A DNA stretch of 64,000 nucleotides from Methanothrix soehngenii GP6 (GCF_000204415.1 NC_015416.1:1302001-1366000); one strand, 5' to 3'. Shown: positions 1-8,844, counted from the stretch's first letter. The notes: a model not told the origin generated them from the sequence alone. A program made the numbers and translations.

Positions 1-289
1 GCTTGTGGCTCTCCTCGTCCAGCTCCAGCTGCACATTCTCACCCCTGTCAGCCATGCTCAAGACATCGCTTAAGCGAACCAGGTCCACGCCGATCTCTCC
101 TTGATCGGCCTTGAAGTACTCGAAGGCGTCGCTGCCTATCTTGAGAGACACCATGGCTACGTTCGCAGGATCTACTGCCTTCAGCTCCAGACCATTTTCG
201 GATATGGAGAACTTAACCTCATCCACGAGAGAAGAGACTGAGTCGATTGCATCGCGCAGAGTTTCTGCATTGATTACTGCCTTGAACAT
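1..289 (-). CDS. pcn: DNA polymerase sliding clamp PCNA, N-terminal part
   Basis: The first 96 codons of a PCNA sliding clamp run off the left edge of the window. The protein begins MFKAVINAETLRDAIDSV and continues with the PCNA-typical stretches LVDEVKF, GLELKAVDPANVAMV and GVDLVRLSDVLSMA. PCNA forms a ring around DNA and tethers the replicative polymerase, flap nuclease and ligase. The ATG at 287-289 is the first start that gives the conserved N-terminus. The upstream side is an AT-rich gap of about 50 bp facing the TFS gene. Family identity is clear; only the C-terminal half is missing because of the window edge. Confidence 0.93.
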   Translation of the reverse strand, partial: MFKAVINAETLRDAIDSVSSLVDEVKFSISENGLELKAVDPANVAMVSLKIGSDAFEYFKADQGEIGVDLVRLSDVLSMADRGENVQLELDEESHK

Positions 290-339
290 TCCTTGAGCCT
301 CCTGGGGAATGACAATTTAATATTTAATATAGTTGATGC

Positions 340-648
340 CTAGTCGTACTCTCGCCAGGTGTTGCTGCATTTAGTGCATCGGAAGAACCTAACCTCGCTC
401 TCATCTGCACTGCGCAACTGGCGCAGCCACCAGTATGCGACATTATTGCCGCATTCCGGGCAGCGGGCGGTGGTGGTGGGAAGGCCAGCAGATTCCTGTT
501 CCAGCACGGGAACTATGCGAGAGAGCTGCTCAGTCTTGCTGACCAGGGACTCGCTGTTGGCTTTGGGCAGCTTATGGCCGCACTTGCGACAGACCATCAT
601 TCCATCTTTGGGCATCATCATGCTCTTGCATTGGGGACAAAATTCCAT
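340..648 (-). CDS. tfs: Transcription elongation factor TFS (TFIIS-like)
   Basis: A 102-residue protein with two zinc ribbons. The N-terminal one has CPQC and CRKC pairs; the C-terminal one has CPECGNN and CTKCSNTW. A DE dipeptide sits in the acidic loop (RSADESEVRFF), the feature that lets TFIIS-type factors promote RNA cleavage by a backtracked RNA polymerase. The length matches archaeal TFS. A GTG at 664-666 would add six residues, but the ATG at 646-648 gives the usual start MEFCPQCKSMMMP and is preferred. It lies downstream of, and on the same strand as, nothing obvious; the next gene upstream is divergent. Confidence 0.93.
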   Translation of the reverse strand: MEFCPQCKSMMMPKDGMMVCRKCGHKLPKANSESLVSKTEQLSRIVPVLEQESAGLPTTTARCPECGNNVAYWWLRQLRSADESEVRFFRCTKCSNTWREYD

Positions 649-732
649 TGAGATTAGGGTGGACACTCGTCATATTAAAGTTTGCCAGGTGCGCTATTGG
701 CGTGAAGAGCAAAAAAAGCACAGAGGCGAGAA

Positions 733-1398
733 ATGAGCATAGCGATAAACGTGATCTGCCTGGACCGCCCGGGAATGCTGCGCGATATTGCCGGCGTGGT
801 GGCAAAGATGGGTGGCAATATAGTCTACACCCAGCAGTTTGTGGTGGAGAGAGGAATCAACAGCGACAAAGCATCGGTCTACATGGAGATCGATTGCTCC
901 ACCCAGGATGTCAATAGAATGATCGAGGAGCTGGATGGGTTTGACTCCATCACCGAGGTCTCAGTCCATGATCCATTCGAGAAGATCTACGGATCCAGGG
1001 TGATAATAATAGGGGGCGGGGCCCAGGTAGCCCAGGTGGCAGTAGGAGCGGTCAATGAGGCCGATCGGCACAATCTGCGGGGGGAGAGGATCAGCGTGGA
1101 TACCATCCCCCTGGTTGGTGAAGTGGCCATAGCCGATGCCGTAAGCGCAGTGAGCCGTCTGCCCAGGGCCAGCATTCTGGTCCTAGCAGGAGCTCTCATG
1201 GGAGGGCGCATCACTCAGGAGGTGGCCCGGCTTCAGGAGGAGGGAATACCGGTCATCGCCCTGAAGATGGCGGGCTCAGTTCCCGGTCAGGCGGATATGG
1301 TGGTCACAGACCCCATTCAGGCAGGCACATTTGCCGTTATGCATGTGGCCAGCACCGCCGTCTTCGATATCGCCCGGGTGAGAGGAAGGGAGTTCTAG
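733..1398 (+). CDS. ACT-domain protein of the DUF5612 type
   Basis: A 221-residue cytoplasmic protein. Residues 1-75 look like an ACT domain (INVICLDRPGMLRDIAGVVAKMGGNI), a fold that usually binds small ligands such as amino acids. The rest, from about residue 85 (RVIIIGGGAQVAQVAVGA), matches my recollection of the DUF5612 domain found in methanogens, whose function is unknown. A GAGG ribosome site lies upstream of the ATG. Its stop codon overlaps that of the convergent glutaredoxin-like gene: the palindrome CTAG at 1395-1398 supplies TAG on both strands. A regulatory or sensing role is only inference. Confidence 0.8.
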   Translation: MSIAINVICLDRPGMLRDIAGVVAKMGGNIVYTQQFVVERGINSDKASVYMEIDCSTQDVNRMIEELDGFDSITEVSVHDPFEKIYGSRVIIIGGGAQVAQVAVGAVNEADRHNLRGERISVDTIPLVGEVAIADAVSAVSRLPRASILVLAGALMGGRITQEVARLQEEGIPVIALKMAGSVPGQADMVVTDPIQAGTFAVMHVASTAVFDIARVRGREF

Positions 1399-1643
1399 CC
1401 CTTGAGGATGCCCGCCAGATCGCGAAGGTTATCGCCAGAGAAAAGGTCCTCTAAGGTATAGAAATTATCTTCCTCCTGGAGCACTGGAGCGGAGAGGGTG
1501 AAAACGCCATTTATGCGCAGCTCGGTGAGGGCCTCGGGAGTGCCCATATCGATGTTCTCAAAAGCGATGCCAGCCTTGACAAGAGCTGCTTTGAGCTGCT
1601 CGCATTTGGGGCAGGATTTGGTGGAATAGACTCTATAGACCAA
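1395..1643 (-). CDS. Glutaredoxin/thioredoxin-like small protein
   Basis: An 82-residue protein with a thioredoxin-fold start, YRVYSTKSCPKCEQLKAALVKAG, carrying a CPKC redox pair at about residues 10-13. It probably acts as a small cytoplasmic thiol-disulfide carrier. The start is taken as TTG at 1641-1643 because GAGGT lies six bases before it; an in-frame ATG at 1670 would add nine residues (MKNNGRGLQ) but lacks a good ribosome site. Open reading continues upstream to 1838, antisense to nothing conserved and overlapping the next gene, so that extension is not accepted. Confidence 0.82.
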   Translation of the reverse strand: MVYRVYSTKSCPKCEQLKAALVKAGIAFENIDMGTPEALTELRINGVFTLSAPVLQEEDNFYTLEDLFSGDNLRDLAGILKG

Positions 1644-1710
1644 TTGTAAACCTCGGCCATTGTTTTTCATGTTGTAAAATATTAGATTTGTGGTTTCAAA
1701 ACAAAAGGCT

Positions 1711-2046
1711 TCAGCGCAGTGCCATAGGATAGGATTTCTTGGACCAGACCGCATATCCCTGGGCCACAGCCTTCTCTGCGCACTCCCGGCAGCAGGAGAA
1801 GTTGGCCATGTACTCGACGCCTTCCATCTCATGCTCAAAGATATTGCTGCAGCTCATTCCCGAAATCCTGCGGTAATCCAGGCCCTTGCAGAAGTCATCG
1901 CATTCTGCTTGGTGGGGCCGTTCCAGCACCACCCAGTCCCGGGGAAGAAGGACTGGCAATGTGGCCAGGGTCATACCGCAGCCGCAGGGGCCATACACAT
2001 CCTCGAAATCCTCATAAATAATAGCTTTACATATGCACTGAATCAT
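1711..2046 (-). CDS. Cysteine-rich hypothetical protein
   Basis: A 111-residue protein of unknown function with nine or more cysteines arranged in pairs and clusters (CIC, CGC, ECDDFC, SCSN, SCCREC), suggesting metal binding or redox chemistry. No signal peptide or membrane segment is visible. The ATG at 2044-2046 is preceded by a GAGGAGAGGA ribosome site on the minus strand. It sits between the glutaredoxin-like gene and the histone gene, with which it is divergent. I do not recognise the family. Confidence 0.7.
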   Translation of the reverse strand: MIQCICKAIIYEDFEDVYGPCGCGMTLATLPVLLPRDWVVLERPHQAECDDFCKGLDYRRISGMSCSNIFEHEMEGVEYMANFSCCRECAEKAVAQGYAVWSKKSYPMALR

Positions 2047-2379
2047 CGTCCTCTCCTCTCAACCTTGTATCGCGGCAAGCTAAATAACATTTCCCGTCCA
2101 ATTTCAAAGGCAATTGCATTATTCTGGCGTTATATCCAAAACGGCTGTATGATATCCATAATATCCGCAAAGATGGGATCAAACGGGCCGTTCTTTAATA
2201 AAAAATTAAAAATCAAGCAAATGCAACTGGTCGTCCAAATAAATAGAAGCTATTGGCAAAACAAAAATTATATATGGAATTAAAGGCCACTAAAGACGGT
2301 ATTCTGGCTTTTAAGTCCAGAGGAGTTCAATTTAAGGCTCTTCTGGATTCATTATCCGGATTTATGGGGTGTTTGAGAT
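2047..2379. promoter_or_regulatory. AT-rich divergent promoter region upstream of the histone gene
   Basis: No convincing gene is present. A TATA-like box (TTATATATGG) lies near 2268-2277 on the plus strand, which would place the histone transcript start near 2300 and give a leader of about 80 bases. In that leader, TCTGG and CCAGA around 2300-2325 could form a weak hairpin. The left part serves as the upstream region of the cysteine-rich protein on the minus strand. Confidence 0.5.
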
Positions 2380-2610
2380 ATGCCAATACTTCCTGTTGCC
2401 CCGGTAAGCAGACTGATTCGCGAAGCAGGGGCTAAAAGAGTGAGCGAGGGCGCAAGAGATGCGCTGGCAGAGGTTCTGGAGAGCTATGGCCTGGAGGTGG
2501 CTCGAGAGGCCGCGGGCTGGGCGAACCACGCCAAGAGGAAGACTGTCAAAGCGGAGGACATAAGAGAAGCAGTCAAAAGAGTTAAACCTCCTGCGGTTTT
2601 AGAAAGGTGA
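2380..2610 (+). CDS. Archaeal histone
   Basis: A 76-residue histone-fold protein: LPVAPVSRLIREAGAKRVSEGARDALAEVLESYGLEVAREAAGWANHAKRKTVKAEDIREAVKR. The pattern of three helices, the RVSEGA turn and the KRKTVKAEDI segment are typical of the H3/H4-like archaeal histones that wrap DNA as dimers and multimers. Helix 2 carries an unusual WANHAKRK junction, but the fold pattern is intact. It ends three bases before gatE and may be co-transcribed with it. Confidence 0.92.
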   Translation: MPILPVAPVSRLIREAGAKRVSEGARDALAEVLESYGLEVAREAAGWANHAKRKTVKAEDIREAVKRVKPPAVLER

Positions 2611-2613
2611 TCG

Positions 2614-4518
2614 ATGGCAACTGATAACCCCCCCGGTTTGGACTACCGCCAATTGGGCCTCATATGTGGAATCGAGATTCATCAGCAGCTGGATACCGCC
2701 TGCAAGCTCTTTTGCGGCTGCCCCACCGCTCATCGAGAGGTAGAGGACTCCAATTTTGAGTTCTTCCGCTATCTCCGCCCATCGAGAAGCGAGCTTGGGG
2801 AGATCGATCGCGCTGCCTTGGAGGAAGTACTGGTCTCGCGCAAGTTCCATTACAAGTGCTATGACACCACCTGCCTGGTGGAAGCGGACGAGGAGCCGCC
2901 GTCCCAGATCAATCCCGAGGCCCTGGAGATATCATTAGTCATCGCCCGTCTATTGAGCATGCAGATCGTGGATGAGGTCTGCACCATGAGGAAGATGGTG
3001 ATAGACGGCTCCAACACCTCTGGATTCCAACGCACGGCCTACATCGGCTCTAAGGGGAGCATTCAGACCAACCAGGGACCGGTGGGCATAGACATACTCT
3101 GCCTGGAGGAGGAGGCTGCGAGGATCATCGAGGACCGGGGAGACAGCCTGGTCTACTCCCTCGATCGCTTGGGCATTCCTTTGGTGGAGATTGGGACGGC
3201 GCCTGATATCATCTCTCCTGCTCATGCCCGGGAGGTGGCCTCGTACCTGGGCATGATTCTGCGCTCCACTGGCCGGGTGAAAAGGGGATTGGGCACCATT
3301 CGCCAGGATGTGAATGTCTCCATAAAAGGCGGGGCCCGGGTGGAGATCAAAGGGGTACAGGCCCTGAACCTGGTGGACAAGATTGTGGAATTGGAGGCAC
3401 TCCGCCAGCATGGGCTGCTGCAGATCAAAGAGGAGCTTATAAGGCGGGGGGCAGCAGTCGATGATACCGTATTTGATGTCACATCGCTCTTCTCCCAGAC
3501 CGATTCCAAGGTTTTAGCCAGATCCATCAAGAAAGGCGGCGTGGTCTTGGCCTGCAGGCTGGCGGGATTTGCCGGATTGGTGGGAAGGGAGGTCCAGCCA
3601 GGCAGAAGGCTTGGCTCAGAGATGTCCGATCGGGCCAAGAGAGCGGGGGTGGGGGGGATCTTCCATAGCGATGAGCTGCCCGCTTATGGCGTGACCGCTG
3701 CAGAGGTCGAGTCGGTAAGAGTTCAACTCCAAGCAGGGAAGGAATACGCAGTGATCATGGTCACAGGACCCGAGGACCGGGCCAGAAAGGCCATGGATGC
3801 GGTCCTGGTCCGGGCGAGGGAAGCCATGGAATTGGTGCCTGAGGAGACGCGCCGCGCTCTTCCCGATGGCTGCTCGGAGTATATGCGGCCCCTGCCAGGC
3901 TCGGCCCGGATGTATCCGGAGACGGATGTGCCCTCCGTGGCGATCAACGAGCAGACGCTGGAAGGCCTTGAGCTTCCCGAGCTCTTCAGGGCCCGATCAG
4001 AGCGCTTTGGTCGCGATTATGGCTTGAACTCCGAGCTGGCCAGGGTGATGGCCGCCTCTCCCAACTATCAGCTCTTTGAGGAGATCGTATCCCATATCCA
4101 GCTCTCACCATCCATTGCAGTCCGGGCCCTGGAGACGATTCCAATCGAGCTGGCCAGAGATGGGGTGGACATATCAGCGCTCTCAGATAATCATTTCAAG
4201 GACGCCCTGGGGCTGGTGGCGGAGGGACGGATCGCCAAGGAAGGGCTGGCCGAACTATTTCGCGCCCTTGCCGAGCGTCCGGACAGATCGGCAGCTGATG
4301 CAGCCGCTGCTTCCGGGCTGGCAGGGGTGGACGAGGTGGAGGTGGCCAAGATCGTCCAGGCCATTGTAGCGGATAAAATGGATCTAGTGCGTTCAAAAGG
4401 GGAGAGGGCAGCCGCCCCGCTCATGGGCCTGGTGATGAAGGAGCTGAGAGGCAAGGCCGATGGCGCCCTGGTGAGCGCCATATTGAAGAAGGAAATAAAT
4501 AATATACTGAGCGAGTGA
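2614..4518 (+). CDS. gatE: Glutamyl-tRNA(Gln) amidotransferase subunit E
   Basis: A 634-residue protein, the usual length of GatE. With GatD it forms the archaeal enzyme that converts Glu-tRNA(Gln) to Gln-tRNA(Gln) in the cytoplasm. GatB/E kinase-core motifs are visible: GLICGIEIHQQLDT near the start, KMVIDGSNTSGFQRT near residue 130, and TIRQDVNVSIKGGARVEIKGVQ near residue 230. A C-terminal YqeY-like tail follows (VVADKMDLVRSKGERAAAPLMGLVMKELRGKADGALV). GGTGAT lies five bases before the ATG. The stop overlaps the GTG start of the orc1/cdc6 gene, so the two are translationally coupled. gatD is not in the window. Confidence 0.97.
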   Translation: MATDNPPGLDYRQLGLICGIEIHQQLDTACKLFCGCPTAHREVEDSNFEFFRYLRPSRSELGEIDRAALEEVLVSRKFHYKCYDTTCLVEADEEPPSQINPEALEISLVIARLLSMQIVDEVCTMRKMVIDGSNTSGFQRTAYIGSKGSIQTNQGPVGIDILCLEEEAARIIEDRGDSLVYSLDRLGIPLVEIGTAPDIISPAHAREVASYLGMILRSTGRVKRGLGTIRQDVNVSIKGGARVEIKGVQALNLVDKIVELEALRQHGLLQIKEELIRRGAAVDDTVFDVTSLFSQTDSKVLARSIKKGGVVLACRLAGFAGLVGREVQPGRRLGSEMSDRAKRAGVGGIFHSDELPAYGVTAAEVESVRVQLQAGKEYAVIMVTGPEDRARKAMDAVLVRAREAMELVPEETRRALPDGCSEYMRPLPGSARMYPETDVPSVAINEQTLEGLELPELFRARSERFGRDYGLNSELARVMAASPNYQLFEEIVSHIQLSPSIAVRALETIPIELARDGVDISALSDNHFKDALGLVAEGRIAKEGLAELFRALAERPDRSAADAAAASGLAGVDEVEVAKIVQAIVADKMDLVRSKGERAAAPLMGLVMKELRGKADGALVSAILKKEINNILSE

Positions 4519-5648
4519 ATCCAGAAAGACCTAAAAAACCGGATATGCTCCTCTGGGAGGAGACCCTCTTCAAGGACAGGGACATCTTCGAGCTAGATCA
4601 CCTGCCCGATCAGTTCCTCCATAGAGAAAGGCAGCTGGACAGCCTCAAGTTTTGCATCCGGCCAGCTCTGCAGGGGGGGCGGCCGGTAAATGCCCTCTGT
4701 CTCGGCCCGCCGGGAACGGGAAAGACAACGGCCATCTTCAAGCTCTTCGAGGAGATCGAGGCCCATTCCACTCGGATCGTCCCGGTGCATGTCAACTGTC
4801 AGATGGATTCCACCAGATATGCGGTCTTCTACCAGCTTTACAAGAAGATCTTCGAGCATGCCCCTCCATCCAGCGGCATCTCCTTCAAGCGGGTCTTCGA
4901 GAAGGTGGCCCAGCATTCGGCAGATGAGGATAAGGTGCTGATAGTGGCCCTGGACGACATCAACTACCTCTTCCCAGAAAAGGAGGTGGACCATGTCCTA
5001 TACTCCCTTCTCCGGGCGCACGAGACCTGTCCCGGGGCCAGGATGGGAGTGATAGGCATCATGAGCGAGCTGGCTTTGAACTATGTTCTCGATCCCAGGG
5101 TGGTCTCGGTATTTCAGGCGGAAGAGGTGATATTTCCTCTTTACAGCCGCAATGAGATCAAGGATATTCTCAGCCGCCGGTCGCAGATGGGCTTCTATCC
5201 GGGGGTGATTGCTGATGATATCCTGGAGACTGTTGTCGACCATACGGAGAAGTCCGGGGATCTGAGGGTGGGAATCGACCTTCTGAAGAGGGCTGGCCTG
5301 AATGCGGAAAAACGCGCTTCTAAGAGCATATCCCCTGAGGACGTGGCCAGCTCGCTGGAGCGCTCCCGTCTGGTCCACCTCACCTATGCCTTGAAATCTC
5401 TGAAGGCGGATGAGAAGGAGGTCTTGCGCATGGCGACCCTCCAGGAGAGCTGGCGCGCAGGGGAGCTATTCCGCCTCTTCCATGAGAAGACGGGTGCGGG
5501 ATACACCCGATTTCATGAGATCCTGAATAAGCTGGATGCGATCCGGCTAATCAATGCCGATTTTACCGGGCAGGGTGAACGAGGACGAAGCCGCATAATT
5601 AGGGTGCGCTATGAGGCTGAGGAGATCCTCAGCAGATTGAATCAATGA
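4515..5648 (+). CDS. Orc1/Cdc6-type replication initiator ATPase
   Basis: A 377-residue AAA+ protein of the archaeal Orc1/Cdc6 family, which marks origins and loads the MCM helicase. Walker A is GPPGTGKT at residues 64-71, and Walker B is VALDDIN near residue 147. The sensor-2 region reads GDLRVGIDLLKRAG near residue 250. The C-terminal 80 residues form the winged helix that binds DNA. The start is GTG in a GTGA overlap with gatE. Archaeal origins are often beside such genes, but this one is inside an operon and I see no origin-box repeats in the flanks. A second, origin-linked copy elsewhere is possible. Confidence 0.93.
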   Translation: MNPERPKKPDMLLWEETLFKDRDIFELDHLPDQFLHRERQLDSLKFCIRPALQGGRPVNALCLGPPGTGKTTAIFKLFEEIEAHSTRIVPVHVNCQMDSTRYAVFYQLYKKIFEHAPPSSGISFKRVFEKVAQHSADEDKVLIVALDDINYLFPEKEVDHVLYSLLRAHETCPGARMGVIGIMSELALNYVLDPRVVSVFQAEEVIFPLYSRNEIKDILSRRSQMGFYPGVIADDILETVVDHTEKSGDLRVGIDLLKRAGLNAEKRASKSISPEDVASSLERSRLVHLTYALKSLKADEKEVLRMATLQESWRAGELFRLFHEKTGAGYTRFHEILNKLDAIRLINADFTGQGERGRSRIIRVRYEAEEILSRLNQ

Positions 5649-5693
5649 ATTTTTGAAAAAAGTTGTGCCCATATGCTCCGTCCTGAGTAATGC

Positions 5694-5705
5694 ATCTATA
5701 TAGAT
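5694..5705 (+). promoter_or_regulatory. Palindromic TATA-like site upstream of pstC
   Basis: ATCTATATAGAT is a perfect 12-bp palindrome, and ATGCAT hexamers lie just outside it on both sides. It is 44 bases upstream of the pstC ATG. The core could be the TATA box of the phosphate permease operon, and its symmetry could also allow repressor binding. The regulatory reading is inference. Confidence 0.4.
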
Positions 5706-5748
5706 ACAATGCATAAGGACTTTAACCGGTGGATTCAATTGACCTTCA

Positions 5749-6657
5749 ATGAATCGGCCACGAATGATGATGCCCCGCAGGTATAGCGAGCTTTTCGTAG
5801 AGACGCTTTTATTTGTGTCCGCCATCACATCGATTCTGGTCATGCTTTTAATATTCTATTTTCTCATTCACGAGAGCATTCCCGCATTTTCGGAGCTTGG
5901 CATCATCTCTCTTTTAGCGGGTATGAAATGGCATCCTTCTGGTGATATCTACGGCTTTCTGCCCCTTATCACCGCATCCCTCACCATCACCATTCTGGCC
6001 CTTTTCATCAACATCGCCATCGGATTTCCTCTGGCCATCTACCTCGCCGAGCTGGCTGGCCCCAGGAGCAAGGCGATCCTCAAGCCGGCTATAGAGCTCC
6101 TGGCAGGGGTTCCATCCATTGTCTATGGTTTTTTAGGAGTGATCATCCTCGTATCCTACCTGCAGGATAGCTTTGATATGCTCACCGGAAGGTCAATTCT
6201 GGCCGGATCAATACTTTTGGGAGTGATGTTCATCCCTTACCTCACCACCATCTGCGAGGACGCTCTAAGGGCGGTGCCGGGGGAGTTCAAAGAGGGATCC
6301 CTCGCCCTGGGGGCGAACCGGTGGCAGACAATAAGAAATGTCACCATACCCGCGGCATCATCCGGAATCACCGCTGCCGTGCTCCTCAATATAGGAAGCA
6401 TAATAGGCGAGACCATGGCAGTGCTGCTGGTGGTGGGCAACGTGGCCAGGATAGCCTCTCCCTACTATGATATCTTCGACCAGGGGGCGACATTCACCTC
6501 CGTCATTGCCGGAGAGATGGGTGAAGTTGCCAGGGGATCGACCCACTATCACGCCCTCTTTGCCGTGGGTCTCATTCTATTGCTTGTGGTCTCCATACTG
6601 AGCTTGATTGCGGATTTTGCCAGGGCGCGGATCAGAAAGAAGTTCGGAGGATATTGA
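5749..6657 (+). CDS. pstC: Phosphate ABC transporter permease PstC
   Basis: A 302-residue membrane protein with about six hydrophobic helices and the inner-membrane permease (EAA) loop EDALRAVPGEFKEGSLALGANRWQ near residue 165. The segment GVPSIVYGFLG is typical of PstC/PstA. It would form, with PstA, the channel of the high-affinity phosphate importer. The next gene, pstA, begins one base after its stop. No pstS, pstB or phoU lies next to it, so the binding protein and ATPase must be encoded elsewhere. The exact start is uncertain because no good ribosome site precedes the ATG, and further ATGs follow at codons 6-8. Confidence 0.9.
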   Translation: MNRPRMMMPRRYSELFVETLLFVSAITSILVMLLIFYFLIHESIPAFSELGIISLLAGMKWHPSGDIYGFLPLITASLTITILALFINIAIGFPLAIYLAELAGPRSKAILKPAIELLAGVPSIVYGFLGVIILVSYLQDSFDMLTGRSILAGSILLGVMFIPYLTTICEDALRAVPGEFKEGSLALGANRWQTIRNVTIPAASSGITAAVLLNIGSIIGETMAVLLVVGNVARIASPYYDIFDQGATFTSVIAGEMGEVARGSTHYHALFAVGLILLLVVSILSLIADFARARIRKKFGGY

Positions 6658-6658
6658 G

Positions 6659-7906
6659 TTGAAGCTGAAGCCTGCACTAGCAGCCTCAGTGGTCATATCA
6701 GCATTCTTATTCGTCTCTTCCCTAATCTGCCTCATCCTCCAGCCGGAACTCGATCGGATAAAACCGATTTGGGAGGCCAGTCTCATCCTCTGTCCTCTCT
6801 TAATTCTGGGCTCATATCTGACAATGAAAGGCGCCAGCGTAAGAACAGCGCTTTTGTTCATACTGGATATTCTTTTTTGCGGGTCGGTTTTCTACCTGTC
6901 CTATTCAGGCGCTCTTAATCCGGATTTTATCATTAAAAGACCGCTTGGTGTCGGGGCATCCTTCGAGTATTCATTCCTGCTTCCTCTGCTGGTCCTGGTC
7001 GCCAGCCTGCTATGCATCAAGGATGCCCTCAATATAGTTTATGGCTATACCGCCAGGGGAAGAGAGGCGCTGGTGTTTCTGGGAATCAGGATGTCGGCGA
7101 TGCTCTCCATTATCCTGCTGGGCGGAATCCTGTTCATCATCATCTACAAAGGCATATGGGTCATAAACTGGGAGTTTCTGACTTCACCCCACAGGAGGTT
7201 GGGGCAGGCGGGGGGTATCAGCACTGCCATACTGGGATCCTTATGGATGGTTCTGGGGGCTATGCTCATCTCTTCTCCTCTTGGAATTGGAGCGGCCATC
7301 TACCTGCATGAGTACTCCAAGAGCGAGAGGCTCAACCGGCTGATCACCATTGCGGTGAGTTGCTTGAATGGAGTTCCCTCCGTGGTCTATGGCCTCTTCG
7401 GACTGGCATTTCTGGTGAGCCTGTTCGGAGTATCATTGATCTCCGGATCGATCATCCTGGGCCTTATAAACATCCCCACCATAATTCTGACCAGCCAGGA
7501 GGCATTAAAGAGCGTTCCCAACTCTCTGCGAGAGGGGAGTATGGCTTTAGGAGCTACGAAGTGGCAGACCATAAGAAAGGTGGTTTTGCCCTCTGCCATG
7601 CCCGGCATTCTCACCGGGGTGATCATGGGAGTGGCCAAGGCATCGGGCGAGACTGCGCCCATCATGTGGACGGCGGTTACCTTCACTGCCTCTCCAGTGC
7701 AGATGATCTATGGGGTGATCCCCGATCTATTTCAGCCGGTGAACAACTTGAACTACCATCTCCTGAACCTGATCTATTTCCTGGGGGCCTGGGATGTGGA
7801 GGCTCGGGCCTGGGGTACGGCTCTGGTGCTGATATCGCTGGTTTTAAGCACCAACCTTCTGGCCATTGTGGTGAGAAATTACTACCGCAAGAAGATCTCC
7901 TGGTAA
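6659..7906 (+). CDS. pstA: Phosphate ABC transporter permease PstA
   Basis: A roughly 415-residue permease, longer than typical PstA because of about 130 extra N-terminal residues holding several additional hydrophobic helices. The PstA core follows, with GVPSVVYGLFGLAFLVSLFG and the EAA loop QEALKSVPNSLREGSMALGATKWQ near residue 295. I chose TTG at 6659 because GGAGG is placed eight bases before it and the gene then begins one base after the pstC stop. An ATG at 6608 would overlap pstC by 50 bases. It pairs with PstC as the phosphate channel. Confidence 0.88.
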   Translation: MKLKPALAASVVISAFLFVSSLICLILQPELDRIKPIWEASLILCPLLILGSYLTMKGASVRTALLFILDILFCGSVFYLSYSGALNPDFIIKRPLGVGASFEYSFLLPLLVLVASLLCIKDALNIVYGYTARGREALVFLGIRMSAMLSIILLGGILFIIIYKGIWVINWEFLTSPHRRLGQAGGISTAILGSLWMVLGAMLISSPLGIGAAIYLHEYSKSERLNRLITIAVSCLNGVPSVVYGLFGLAFLVSLFGVSLISGSIILGLINIPTIILTSQEALKSVPNSLREGSMALGATKWQTIRKVVLPSAMPGILTGVIMGVAKASGETAPIMWTAVTFTASPVQMIYGVIPDLFQPVNNLNYHLLNLIYFLGAWDVEARAWGTALVLISLVLSTNLLAIVVRNYYRKKISW

Positions 7907-7967
7907 ATGGCTCATGAGACAAAAAACAAATTGATCTGCAAGATAATAGTTTATGGAAAAAGAGCGA

Positions 7968-8441
7968 TCATCCATCCATTTTTGCCTTAAGGCAGTTCAT
8001 TGTTCGACGAAGAAGGTCCTGGATCGTCCCCACCTCATCGCTTTTCAGGTCGGTTGGCATAAGAGGAAGGGCGACCAGCACTGCTGTATCCAGCCTCAGC
8101 CTGGCCTTGGGCCCCCACTGGCTCTTTGCTGCTGCCAGCTCATTCTGAAGGGCATTGATGCTGATCGAAATTGCCTGCAGCTCCTCTTCCACTTGCACGA
8201 TGCTCCTGTTCCTGCAGTTCATATCCCAGCCCCTCAGAACGGCAGAGATCAGGCCGGACTTGTGGCCCTCTGGAATTCCCACCGCCTTCAATAAATCCAG
8301 AATCAGGCCGAGCTTAAGAGATCTCACCTCACCAGCTCTTGCTACCAGACCACCCCGCTGCATTAGTGCTTCGTAATACTTGAGAAGGCCAGAGAGGCTA
8401 TCAACATAACGTATGTCACAATAACCAATTGCATTAATCAT
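7968..8441 (-). CDS. Hypothetical protein, unrecognised
   Basis: A 157-residue soluble protein starting MINAIGYCDIRYVDSLSGLLKYYEALMQRGG. The ATG at 8439-8441 has GGGAGG nine bases upstream on the minus strand, which supports translation. The sequence looks largely helical, with a possible coiled-coil section around residues 85-110 (VEEELQAISISINALQNELAAAK). No catalytic or metal motif is seen and I do not recognise the family. It converges with pstA, about 60 bases away. Confidence 0.6.
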   Translation of the reverse strand: MINAIGYCDIRYVDSLSGLLKYYEALMQRGGLVARAGEVRSLKLGLILDLLKAVGIPEGHKSGLISAVLRGWDMNCRNRSIVQVEEELQAISISINALQNELAAAKSQWGPKARLRLDTAVLVALPLMPTDLKSDEVGTIQDLLRRTMNCLKAKMDG

Positions 8442-8630
8442 TCATTAACCTCCCATAGAAGATGAAAATCGGATTAGATGAGAATCGATCGGAATTTATG
8501 CATAACAGCGATTCGGCAATCTTGCCTGCAAGAGAATTGGTGCAGACACTGCATCCTGAGTTATCTGTCAAATCCTTAGGCACCAATCAGCGATTGAATC
8601 CACCCAATATATTCCTTGTCCCATTATACT

Positions 8631-8668
8631 ATATAGGTCTATATCAGGTATATAGATCATATAGGTCT
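8631..8668 (+). repeat. Direct repeat doublet ATATAGGTCT
   Basis: ATATAGGTCT occurs at 8631-8640 and again at 8659-8668, 28 bases apart, separated by a third TATA-like run (GGTATATAG). The spacing of nearly three helical turns would fit tandem operator sites around a promoter. The function is inference. Confidence 0.4.
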
Positions 8669-8682
8669 GGTGTATAGCAAGA

Positions 8683-8844
8683 ATGAAACGTGGGTCCATC
8701 CCATTCAGCGGCTTGATCATCCTGGGAAGACCAGGGAAAACCATTCATGCCAGGATTACTGCTAGGATTTATCATAATGGAGCTGCGGATCCAATCATGG
8801 CTTGGATCTCAATTGTCTACGAATATACGTATTCGCGATTCTAA
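8683..8844 (+). CDS. Possible small protein (53 residues), low confidence
   Basis: An ATG-started frame of 53 residues (MKRGSIPFSGLIILGRPGKT and so on) begins about 30 bases after a TATA-like run at 8648-8655, so it could be read from a leaderless transcript. No ribosome site, family match or signal is visible. It may be chance. Confidence 0.2.
   Translation: MKRGSIPFSGLIILGRPGKTIHARITARIYHNGAADPIMAWISIVYEYTYSRF

Noticed and set aside
4515-5748. Replication origin beside the orc1/cdc6 gene
   Set aside because: The gene is inside an operon. I found no repeated origin-recognition boxes in the short flanks, and the downstream gap is only 100 bases.
8462-8677. 71-residue plus-strand frame
   Set aside because: It covers the repeat and TATA-like DNA, has no ribosome site and no coding pattern.
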